From an uncultured Campylobacter sp. (lineage in GTDB: Bacteria > Campylobacterota > Campylobacteria > Campylobacterales > Campylobacteraceae): a DNA stretch of 8,005 nucleotides. Position numbers and translations under genes: made by a program. The stretch is from positions 1-8,005 of the forward strand of contig NZ_CALHII010000017.1 of the NCBI RefSeq assembly GCF_938030815.1. The letters run 5' to 3'. The notes under the pieces are model-generated. The model was not told the DNA's origin. It worked only from the letters and a program-made list of their open reading frames with translations, and searched no databases. Shown here in pieces: positions 1-5,260 of this stretch (positions are counted from its first letter, which is position 1; every line of letters starts with the position of its first letter).

Positions 1-65
1 GCTCGCCGATTACGGATAGTCGCTACGAAAAAGCGCTTAGTATGGCGATTTCATATAAATTCTAA
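1..65 (+). CDS. C-terminal fragment of a probable outer-membrane beta-barrel protein
   Basis: Only the end of this gene is present. The frame starting at base 3 reads about 20 residues to a TAA at 63-65, with codons like those of the neighbouring genes; the other two plus frames contain an early stop or many rare Arg codons. The final residues, ALSMAISYKF, alternate hydrophobic positions back from a terminal Phe (F-1, Y-3, I-5, M-7, L-9), with an Arg further upstream. This is the known C-terminal signature of outer-membrane barrels such as TonB-dependent receptors and porins. The reading frame is seen directly; the barrel assignment is inference from about 20 residues. The gene would converge with the oxidoreductase gene at 264-791. 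Confidence 0.45.
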   Translation, partial: SPITDSRYEKALSMAISYKF

Positions 66-90
66 ATCAAATTTTTGTCCCTTTAGGAGG

Positions 91-112
91 ATAAAATTTT
101 ACGATCAAAAGG
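91..112 (+). repeat. Imperfect direct repeat, copy 1
   Basis: This 22-nt stretch matches bases 222-243 at 19 of 22 positions. The shared blocks are ATAAAATTTT, CGA and AAAAGG. The two copies start 131 nt apart and lie in the gap between two convergent genes. The words are AT-rich and related words occur elsewhere in the window, so a chance or low-complexity origin is possible. Confidence 0.5.
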
Positions 113-221
113 GTGGGGGATTATTCAGCAGGCTGCGTGTGCAACGCAAAAATAGCGATGCAGGAATCGTATCAAGCAGTTAGGATGAAACGAGACTATT
201 TTTCATCAGTCACTTTTTAAA

Positions 222-243
222 ATAAAATTTTGCGACTAAAAGG
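222..243 (+). repeat. Imperfect direct repeat, copy 2
   Basis: This is the partner of the repeat at 91-112 and differs at three positions. Its right end runs into the hairpin at 239-256. Between the copies lie a 7-bp AT-rich stem (184-190 with 201-207) and a stop-free stretch ending at 220 that has no convincing start codon. Confidence 0.5.
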
Positions 244-256
244 CGATTTTGCCTTT
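239..256 (-). terminator. Small hairpin, possible terminator of the oxidoreductase gene
   Basis: AAAGGC (239-244) pairs with GCCTTT (251-256) across a 6-nt loop, just beyond the stop of the minus-strand oxidoreductase gene. Read on the minus strand the stem runs straight into a short T run. The stem has only three G-C pairs and the T run is short, so this is a weak terminator at best. Because the flanking genes converge, it could also serve the plus-strand gene ending at 65. Confidence 0.35.
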
Positions 257-263
257 GTAAATT

Positions 264-791
264 TTAAAATTTTGCTAAAAATTCTTCGTATTTTTCTGCA
301 CTTTTTGCGATATATTCGCTATCTGGATGAAATGAAAATCCATAGCCAAAGTGGCACGGCAGCAGTTTAGCACCCGTAAAATTCATCGCGCATTTAAAAG
401 GCGTGATAACTTCTTCTATGCCAAATCCGATCGTGCCGTCTTTTTTATAGTTGTTTTGCTCGTCGCCTATAGTGATCGCTAGGGAGAATTCTTTGCCTTT
501 TAGCTTGTCGCCGGTGCTACCGTAAGCCCAGCCGTAGGCAAATACATCGTCGAACCATTGCTTTAAAAGCGACGGATAGCTGTACCAATAAAGTGGAAAC
601 TGAATGATAATTTTATCGTGGCTTAAAAGTAACTCCTGCTCGCGCGCTACGTTTATTTCGCCGTTCGGATAAGCAGCGTAAATTTCGTGAATATCAAATT
701 TATCCGCTTGCTTTTTGGCTACCTCGCGCCACGCCTTGTTTGCGTGTGAGCTTGCCATATCGGGATGAGCGATGATGATTAGGTTTTTCAT
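264..791 (-). CDS. NAD(P)H-dependent flavin oxidoreductase (KefF/YheR/MdaB-like flavodoxin fold)
   Basis: This encodes a 175-residue cytoplasmic protein of the NAD(P)H quinone oxidoreductase family, whose members use FMN or FAD to reduce quinones and related compounds by two electrons. The N-terminus is a beta strand leading to a flavin-binding loop (IIIAHPDMASSHANKAW, residues 5-21). The family motif FPLYWYSYPSLLKQWFDDV lies at 65-83 and is followed by AYGWAYG at 85-91, as in KefF, YheR and MdaB relatives. The start at 791 was chosen because GGAGA (796-800) sits 4 nt upstream and a TATAAT box lies just beyond it. An in-frame ATG at 854 has no Shine-Dalgarno and would place the promoter inside the gene. 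The gene stands alone, with no visible partner such as a KefC-type channel or a divergent regulator. Family assignment is firm, but the substrate is unknown. Confidence 0.9.
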   Translation of the reverse strand: MKNLIIIAHPDMASSHANKAWREVAKKQADKFDIHEIYAAYPNGEINVAREQELLLSHDKIIIQFPLYWYSYPSLLKQWFDDVFAYGWAYGSTGDKLKGKEFSLAITIGDEQNNYKKDGTIGFGIEEVITPFKCAMNFTGAKLLPCHFGYGFSFHPDSEYIAKSAEKYEEFLAKF

Positions 792-818
792 ATTTTCTCC
801 TTGTTTTGAATTTCTTAC

Positions 819-824
819 ATTATA
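819..824 (-). promoter_or_regulatory. -10 box of the oxidoreductase promoter
   Basis: A perfect TATAAT on the minus strand, read 824 to 819, is preceded by an A-rich run and has no recognisable -35 box, as is usual for Campylobacter sigma-70 promoters. Transcription would start near 812, giving a leader of about 20 nt that carries the GGAGA ribosome binding site. The rest of the gap up to 1032 holds no open frame that I can support. Confidence 0.6.
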
Positions 825-873
825 TGTTTTTTGGCTGAAATTTTGATTTATCATCTATCATAATATGGATATG

Positions 874-900
874 AAATTTCAAGTGAAATTTTACTTCCAC
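874..900 (+). repeat. Short interspersed intergenic repeat, copy 1
   Basis: AAATTTC followed by AAGTGAAATTTTACTTCCAC recurs in the aspA-dcuA spacer at 2539-2566, with one substitution, a 2-nt insertion and a 1-nt deletion. This copy sits about 50-75 nt upstream of the -10 box of the oxidoreductase gene, so it could be an operator, or just a remnant of a repeat family. Confidence 0.45.
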
Positions 901-1032
901 TCAAACTTTACTAGCAGGCTTGTAGTTTTTGCATGCGATTAGAAGTTAAATTTATAAGCAAATACGGCAGGCCCCAAAATCGATAGAATTTTACCTACTA
1001 AATTATATTAAAGATTTTAAATGTGGTTAAAA

Positions 1033-1055
1033 ATGCGCCGAAAAATTCGGCGCAA
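1033..1055 (-). terminator. Rho-independent terminator of dcuA
   Basis: TGCGCCGAA (1034-1042) and TTCGGCGCA (1046-1054) form a perfect 9-bp GC-rich stem around a 3-nt loop, about 20 nt beyond the dcuA stop. On the minus strand the stem is followed at once by TTTTT (1033-1029). This is the clearest intrinsic terminator in the window and it should separate dcuA from the oxidoreductase gene. Confidence 0.9.
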
Positions 1056-1073
1056 ATGAAAGGAATACTAATC

Positions 1074-2417
1074 TTAGATTAGCGCAGGAGCTACTAAAAA
1101 TCCTAGAGCGACCGAAAGCGCAACCATAATGGTTCCCGGAAGGAAGAATGAGTGGTTAAATACAAATTTACCGACTCTAGTCGTTCCGGTATCGTCCATG
1201 GCGATCGCGCCGAGCGTCGTAGGATAGGTAGGGAGCACGAACAAGCCTGAAACGGCTGCGAACGATGCGACTAAGATCCAAATTTGACCGGAATTTTCAG
1301 GGCTAGTCATTCCAAGCGCGGCGGCAACGGCAGGCATCATAACCTTTGTGGTTGCAGCCTGCGAGTATAGTAAGCAGCTTAGGAAATATAGCGCGACGGC
1401 TAGTACGAAAGGATACTGCGTAACGACGTTTTTAGCTACCTCTTTGATGCTGTCGATGTGACCGTTTACAAAAGTGGTACCGAGCCATGCTATACCGATG
1501 ACGCAGATGCACGCATTCATACCGCTTTGGAAAGTGCTGGTAGAGAGCAGTTTGCCCGTATCGATCTTGCACAAAACAGCGATAAGAAAGCCGATAGTTA
1601 GCATAAAGCTGATAATCGCACTATCTCTTGAAAGGATCGGTTTTTCTACCAAGCCGACGCTCTTTGAGATCGCAAGCGCATAGCAAACGACGATTAAAAC
1701 GCCGATAGCAAATATAGCAACCGATCTTTTCGCGTAAGGCTTCGGCTCTTTATACTCCTCAGCTTTGATCTCGGCTACAAGACCTTTTGAAAGCCTCTCT
1801 TTGTAAACAGGGTCTTTTGAAAGATCAAGATCGTAGAATTTATTTACAATGAAAGCCGTGATGATCATAGCTACGAAGGTAGTAGAGATGCAGATAAACA
1901 AAAGCTTAGGATAGCTAACGCCTAGCTTCTCGCACAGACCGCTCATAGCGACGAACGCCGCCGAAATAGGGCTCGCAGTGATCGCTACCTGAGACGAAAC
2001 GACCGAGAGCGCAAGAGGCGCGCTAGGTTTGATATTTTGCGTCTTAGCAACCTCGACGATAACCGGGATCATAGAAAACGCAGTGTGTCCGGTGCCCGCT
2101 AGTATCGTAAGTAGATAGGTAACGATAGGCGCTAGGAAGTTGATCTGTTTAGGATTTTTCCTTAAAATTTTAGATGCTACCTGAACCAAATAATCAAGTC
2201 CGCCTGCGACTTGCAGCGCCGTAATCGCGGAGATTACCGATGCGATAATTAGGATAACGTCAATCGGGATATCCTTCATATCGACCTTCATGCCCAAAAT
2301 AGCTAGGACGACAACGCCCAAGCCGCCTGCATAACCGACGCCCATGCCGCCTAGCTTAACGCCTAGGTAGATGCCGCCGAGCAACACGATAAATTGCAAT
2401 ATCACCATAAAGTCCAT
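1074..2417 (-). CDS. dcuA: Anaerobic C4-dicarboxylate transporter DcuA
   Basis: This encodes a 447-residue inner-membrane carrier of the Dcu family, which takes up aspartate, fumarate or malate and exchanges them for succinate during anaerobic or microaerobic fumarate respiration. It is hydrophobic throughout, with a polar loop near residues 195-230. Conserved blocks are LAGTGHTAFSMIPVI (106-120), VAITASPISAA (144-154), ACICVIGIAWLG (302-313) and LPTYPTTLGAIAMDDTGTTR (395-414), closer to DcuA than DcuB as I remember the E. coli proteins. An insert near 371-380 (TSPENSGQIW) makes it slightly longer than the E. coli protein of about 433 residues. AAGGAG (2425-2430) lies 7 nt before the ATG. It follows aspA, the same pairing as in E. 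coli and C. jejuni, which supports shared use of aspartate and fumarate. A strong terminator lies just downstream. Confidence 0.95.
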   Translation of the reverse strand: MDFMVILQFIVLLGGIYLGVKLGGMGVGYAGGLGVVVLAILGMKVDMKDIPIDVILIIASVISAITALQVAGGLDYLVQVASKILRKNPKQINFLAPIVTYLLTILAGTGHTAFSMIPVIVEVAKTQNIKPSAPLALSVVSSQVAITASPISAAFVAMSGLCEKLGVSYPKLLFICISTTFVAMIITAFIVNKFYDLDLSKDPVYKERLSKGLVAEIKAEEYKEPKPYAKRSVAIFAIGVLIVVCYALAISKSVGLVEKPILSRDSAIISFMLTIGFLIAVLCKIDTGKLLSTSTFQSGMNACICVIGIAWLGTTFVNGHIDSIKEVAKNVVTQYPFVLAVALYFLSCLLYSQAATTKVMMPAVAAALGMTSPENSGQIWILVASFAAVSGLFVLPTYPTTLGAIAMDDTGTTRVGKFVFNHSFFLPGTIMVALSVALGFLVAPALI

Positions 2418-2487
2418 TGCAAAACTCCTTATAAAGTAATTTTTTTAACGGCGCGCAGAATTCTAAAGATTTCAGCAGATAAAATCC

Positions 2488-2505
2488 GAATTATCTTTAT
2501 AATTC
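2488..2505. promoter_or_regulatory. 18-bp dyad upstream of dcuA
   Basis: GAATTAT (2488-2494) and ATAATTC (2499-2505) form a perfect inverted repeat with a 4-nt centre, about 70-90 nt upstream of the dcuA start. On the minus strand its centre contains TATAAAGAT, which could double as a -10 region. It could be an operator, part of a dcuA-specific promoter, or a weak RNA hairpin. Confidence 0.35.
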
Positions 2506-2538
2506 AGTGGTCGGAATTCTATACGGAATTTTATCCTA

Positions 2539-2566
2539 AAATTTCGCAAGTGGAATTTTACTCCAC
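2539..2566 (+). repeat. Short interspersed intergenic repeat, copy 2
   Basis: This matches 874-900. Its right half forms a small hairpin in which GTGGA (2550-2554) pairs with TCCAC (2562-2566). Copy 1 has lost this exact pairing because of one substitution and one extra base. I see no third full copy in the window. Confidence 0.45.
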
Positions 2567-2646
2567 GGAAGCTAAATCTAACTTGATGAAATTCTGCATC
2601 TACGGAATTCTGCACGATCAATCTTATCTATTTAGAATTCTATTTT

Positions 2647-2685
2647 GCGGAATTTCGCCTATTAAATTAACCGACGAAATTCCGC
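2647..2685 (-). other. 11-bp stem-loop just downstream of aspA
   Basis: GCGGAATTTCG (2647-2657) and CGAAATTCCGC (2675-2685) are perfect inverted repeats around a 17-nt AT-rich loop, starting about 20 nt after the aspA stop. On the minus strand the stem is followed by AAAATAG rather than a T run, so it is not a standard intrinsic terminator. It could stabilise the 3' end of aspA mRNA or mark a processing site that lets aspA and dcuA be expressed at different levels. Confidence 0.5.
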
Positions 2686-2703
2686 GCCGCACCTAGTTTG
2701 GAA

Positions 2704-4110
2704 CTATTTTTTGCTCATATGTGGGTTGAGCATAGATTTAGGCTCTAGGATCTTATCGATCTCCTCTTTTTTCAAATATCCGCGCTCTAAGCAGATTTCG
2801 CCGACGGATTTTCCGGTCTGAAGCGCCTCTTTGGCGATACTTGCGGATTTTTCGTAACCGATATATGGATTGAATGCAGTAACGATACCAACGGAATTTA
2901 GCACCGATTTTAGGCAAGCTTCAGGGTTTGCTTTTAGATGTTTGATAGCTTTTTCAGCTAGTGTATTCATCGCATTTTCCAAAAGCACGATCGAGTTAAA
3001 TAACGCATATGCGATGCCAGGCTCAAATGCATTTAGCTCAAATTCTCCGCGCTCGGAGCAAAGCATGATAGTTACGTCGTTGCCGATTACCTCATAGCAA
3101 GCCTCGCCTACAACCTCAGCGATGACTGGGTTTACTTTGCCCGGCATGATGGAGCTGCCTGGCTGCATCTTAGGAAGCTCGATTTCGCCTAGTCCGCATC
3201 TAGGACCGGAGTTCATAAGACGTAGGTCGTTTGCGATTTTGCTTAGGCGGACGGCTGCTGTTTTTAACGCGCCGCTAACGTGGACGAAGTCCGCAGTGTC
3301 TTGTGTGGCGGCGATGAAGTCCTCTGCGGCTTTAAATTTAACGCCGGTGATCTCGCCCAGTTTTTTCTCGACTACGTTTTTGTAATCAGGGTGGCAGTTG
3401 ATGCCCGTACCAATCGCCGTAGCGCCCATATTTAAGTAAGTCATCGACTCTCTAGCAGCTTTGATAAGCGCGATATCGGTTTTGATGTAGGTAGCAAAAG
3501 CGTTGAAAGTATTTCCAAGAGTAGTAGGGACGGCATCCTCAAGCTCCGTCCTTCCCATTTTGATGACATCTTTGTATTCTTTGGCTTTAACTTCAAGCTC
3601 TTTTTTCAAATTTTCCATAGCTTTTAATAGATCGGTTAGCTTGGCGTAAGCGGCGACTTTGATCGAGCTAGGATAGGTATCGTTGGTGCTTTGACCCAAA
3701 TTTGTGTGGTCGTTTGGATGGAGGTATTGGTATTCACCCTTTTTATGTCCCATGCTCTCCAAAGCTATATTGGTAATGACCTCGTTGGTATTCATATTCG
3801 TTGAAGTTCCGGCGCCACCTTGGATCATATCAACTACGAATTGATCTCTGAACTCTCCTGCGATGAGCCTGTCGCAAGCTTTTGCAATCGCATCGGCTTT
3901 TTGTGCGTCTAGGACTCCGACCTCTTTATTGGCTAGTGCAGCTGCTTTTTTGATTTGTGCAAATGCCTTGATAAAAAATGGATAGTCTTTGAGCGCTCGT
4001 CCGCTTAGATGGAAGTTCTCTAGTGCCCTAAATGTCTGCACACCGTAGTAAAAATCGTCGGAAATTTCTAATTCACCGATGAAATCGTGTTCTTTTCTGG
4101 TCTTTGCCAT
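2704..4110 (-). CDS. aspA: Aspartate ammonia-lyase (aspartase)
   Basis: This encodes a 468-residue cytoplasmic enzyme of the aspartase/fumarase superfamily that converts L-aspartate to fumarate plus ammonia. The length is normal for AspA. The superfamily signature GSSIMPGKVNP is at 318-328, with Ser319 in the position of the catalytic base on the flexible SS loop. The substrate-binding blocks GAGTSTNMNTNE (99-110), GQSTNDTYP (139-147) and GRTELEDAVP (186-195) are intact. Aspartase is preferred over fumarase from the overall resemblance and from the dcuA gene that follows. AAAGGA (4117-4122) lies 6 nt before the ATG, which fixes the start. The product fumarate can be reduced to succinate, which DcuA exports. 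In C. jejuni this pair is important for growth on aspartate. The 5' gap is long (315 nt) and carries a dyad near the start, so regulation is likely. Confidence 0.97.
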   Translation of the reverse strand: MAKTRKEHDFIGELEISDDFYYGVQTFRALENFHLSGRALKDYPFFIKAFAQIKKAAALANKEVGVLDAQKADAIAKACDRLIAGEFRDQFVVDMIQGGAGTSTNMNTNEVITNIALESMGHKKGEYQYLHPNDHTNLGQSTNDTYPSSIKVAAYAKLTDLLKAMENLKKELEVKAKEYKDVIKMGRTELEDAVPTTLGNTFNAFATYIKTDIALIKAARESMTYLNMGATAIGTGINCHPDYKNVVEKKLGEITGVKFKAAEDFIAATQDTADFVHVSGALKTAAVRLSKIANDLRLMNSGPRCGLGEIELPKMQPGSSIMPGKVNPVIAEVVGEACYEVIGNDVTIMLCSERGEFELNAFEPGIAYALFNSIVLLENAMNTLAEKAIKHLKANPEACLKSVLNSVGIVTAFNPYIGYEKSASIAKEALQTGKSVGEICLERGYLKKEEIDKILEPKSMLNPHMSKK

Positions 4111-4149
4111 AATAAGTCCTTTCGTTGAAATTGTTAATGGAATTTTAAA

Positions 4150-4167
4150 GCTTTTAGTATTAAAAGC
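4150..4167. promoter_or_regulatory. 18-bp dyad upstream of aspA
   Basis: GCTTTTA (4150-4156) and TAAAAGC (4161-4167) form a perfect inverted repeat with a 4-nt centre, ending 39 nt before the aspA start codon. Arm and centre lengths equal those of the dyad upstream of dcuA, although the sequences differ. It could be an operator overlapping the promoter, or a hairpin in the mRNA leader. No regulator gene is in the window. Confidence 0.4.
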
Positions 4168-4347
4168 AGCTTAAAACGTAACGAAAAATTAAAATTTAGA
4201 AATTAGTATGATTGTTTAAGGCTTTAAATAGAATTTTACTTAAAAAATATTTTAGAATTCGCTACTAAGGCATAATTACACTTTAATAGAAATATCGTAT
4301 TGCACGCAGATTATGAAAGTAAAATTATAAAAATTCTTGTTTAGCTT

Positions 4348-4359
4348 AAATTATAATTT
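4348..4359. promoter_or_regulatory. Palindromic -10 element, potentially bidirectional
   Basis: AAATTATAATTT is a perfect 12-bp palindrome that offers TATAAT on both strands (plus 4352-4357, minus 4355-4350). On the plus strand it would give a short leader to the small frame at 4387. On the minus strand it would point at aspA. Neither side has a good -35 box. Confidence 0.35.
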
Positions 4360-4386
4360 GAAAAATTTGAAGTTAAAGGCGATAAA

Positions 4387-4458
4387 ATGGAATTTTTCAT
4401 TGTATTTATATTTACTAGCGCGGAGCTATCTTTTGCGTTTTATAAAATAAATATATAG
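4387..4458 (+). CDS. Possible small hydrophobic protein, 23 residues
   Basis: An ATG at 4387 opens a 23-codon frame ending in TAG at 4456-4458. AAAGG (4375-4379) sits 7 nt upstream and a plus-strand TATAAT at 4352-4357 lies about 30 nt before the ATG, so promoter, ribosome binding site and start are correctly ordered. The product begins MEFFIVFIFTSAEL and is largely hydrophobic, like a tiny membrane peptide. Its last part is antisense to the end of the DedA gene, so translation or transcription here could interfere with that gene. A chance arrangement in AT-rich DNA is the main alternative, and I recognise no family. Confidence 0.2.
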   Translation: MEFFIVFIFTSAELSFAFYKINI

Positions 4459-5025
4459 GAGCGAGATTATAATGACGACAGCGAACAGAGCGATCGTAAT
4501 TAGATGCAGATCTTGCTTGATTAGCTCCTCATTTTCGCCGATGAAATATCCCAAGCTCATAAGTATTAATGTCCAAATCGCAGCTCCAAGTCCGGTAAAT
4601 AGCACGAAGCGCGCGACATTCATCTTTGCAAGCCCCGCAGGAAGGCTGATGTATTGACGGATGCCAGGGATTAGGCGGCAGTTAAACGTTGAAATTTCGC
4701 CATGGCGGTTAAAAAACGCTTCGAATTTTGCAAATTTCTCCTCGGTGATGCCTACGTATTTTCCGTATTTAGCGATAATTTTACGTCCAAAAAAGTAGCA
4801 TAGATAGTAATTAAACAGCGCGCCGGTGATGCTGCCGCCAAGCCCACAAACAAATGCCGCAATAAAGCTCATCTGCGATTTTGAGGCCAGATAGCCTGCA
4901 GGGATCATCACGACTTCACTTGGGAAAGGAAAGAAGCTGCTTTCTAAAAACATCATCACAAAAACGCCAAGGTATCCCCAGCCCGCGACAAATTCTACGA
5001 TAAAATTTACGATATTAGAAAGCAT
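4426..5025 (-). CDS. DedA family inner-membrane protein
   Basis: This encodes a 199-residue multi-pass membrane protein of the DedA/SNARE-associated family, of typical length. Family landmarks are present: FLESSFFPFPSEVVMIPAG (26-44) with Glu28, Pro33, Pro35 and Glu37; FFGRKIIAKYGKYVGI (78-93); and the RLIPGIRQYISLPAGLAKM block (117-135) with Arg117, Pro120, Gly121 and Arg123. C-terminal membrane segments end in a basic IKRKR tail. Some DedA relatives are known to flip undecaprenyl phosphate or other lipids, and loss of DedA proteins can disturb envelope and proton-motive-force homeostasis. The exact role here is inference. The start at 5025 was chosen because AAGGAA (5031-5036) lies 5 nt upstream and the protein then begins like other family members. 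A TTG start at 5118 lacks a good site. I could not assign a promoter between 5026 and 5173. Confidence 0.92.
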   Translation of the reverse strand: MLSNIVNFIVEFVAGWGYLGVFVMMFLESSFFPFPSEVVMIPAGYLASKSQMSFIAAFVCGLGGSITGALFNYYLCYFFGRKIIAKYGKYVGITEEKFAKFEAFFNRHGEISTFNCRLIPGIRQYISLPAGLAKMNVARFVLFTGLGAAIWTLILMSLGYFIGENEELIKQDLHLITIALFAVVIIISLLYIYFIKRKR

Positions 5026-5173
5026 TTGAATTCCTTGATTTAATGTAAAAAAACCGGCTGTACTTAAAATTCCGCAAAATTTAACATCGACAGAGCGAAT
5101 AAGTTTAGAATTTAACAATCCGGCGATACAAGAGTGATCTTAAAATTTCACAAAATTTAGCGCATATAAAACA

Positions 5174-5250
5174 AAGGCGCGGGCTAAAATTTATCCCTGC
5201 AAGTTACTGCCGCAGCGAACTTGCATATAAATTTAATAGCCTCGCGCCTT
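5174..5250 (-). terminator. 77-nt composite hairpin downstream of the PPIase gene
   Basis: Nested inverted repeats form one long stem. AAGGCGCG (5174-5181) pairs with CGCGCCTT (5243-5250), GGCTA (5182-5186) with TAGCC (5237-5241), AAATTT (5187-5192) with AAATTT (5229-5234), and TGCAAGTT (5198-5205) with AACTTGCA (5218-5225), separated by small bulges and closed by a 12-nt loop. On the minus strand the structure begins 10 nt after the PPIase stop and ends in TTTGTTTT, so it can act as a terminator. It is far longer than needed for that, so it may have a second role or be a small repeat-element remnant. Confidence 0.6.
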
Positions 5251-5260
5251 AAAATTAAAA

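Larger units (their letters stand above)
2418..2703. other. aspA-dcuA intercistronic spacer packed with GAATT-type words
   Basis: This 286-nt spacer carries about ten copies of a short word of the form G(G)AATT(C/T)T. Examples start at 2458, 2513, 2525, 2552, 2604, 2634 and 2649. GAAATTCTGCA (2588-2598) is followed by GGAATTCTGCA (2604-2614). It also holds two dyads, listed separately, and the second copy of a short repeat at 2539-2566. One plus-strand frame stays open from 2394 to 2696, but it has no ribosome binding site and I do not call it a gene. No clear terminator follows aspA, so read-through into dcuA is plausible. Confidence 0.6.
4111..4425. other. AT-rich control region upstream of aspA
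   Basis: This 315-nt gap separates aspA from the stop of the DedA gene. It holds the dyad at 4150-4167, the palindromic TATAAT at 4348-4359 and the beginning of a possible small plus-strand frame at 4387. I cannot assign the aspA start site: no strong TATAAT lies within 150 nt of the ribosome binding site, and the palindromic box would give a leader of about 230 nt. No clear terminator for the DedA gene is visible, so some aspA transcription could come from upstream. GAATTTTAC at 4231-4239 matches words at 986-994 and 2553-2561. Confidence 0.5.

Noticed and set aside
113..220. GTG-initiated 35-codon frame in the left gap
   Set aside because: Purines sit too close to the GTG to act as a ribosome binding site, the AGGAGG at 85-90 is too far upstream, and the product matches nothing I recognise.
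792..854. Upstream ATG at 854 extending the oxidoreductase by 21 residues
   Set aside because: It has no Shine-Dalgarno, it would include the TATAAT box in the coding region, and family members begin at the later Met, which has a strong GGAGA site.
1002..1007. Minus-strand TATAAT between dcuA and the oxidoreductase gene
   Set aside because: It lies more than 200 nt from the next start in very AT-rich DNA, and a better-placed box exists at 819-824.
2770..3385. Plus-strand open frames antisense to aspA
   Set aside because: They mirror the codon structure of aspA, have no ribosome binding sites and resemble no known protein.
3540..3549. Glu189 in AspA (GRTELEDAVP), where E. coli has Gln and Bacillus AspB has His
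   Set aside because: This position varies among aspartases, and the surrounding substrate-binding residues and the SS loop are intact, so it does not indicate loss of activity or a new substrate.
5026..5118. TTG start at 5118 extending the DedA protein by 31 residues
   Set aside because: No ribosome binding site precedes it, the extension does not look like a DedA N-terminus, and AAGGAA is well placed for the ATG at 5025.
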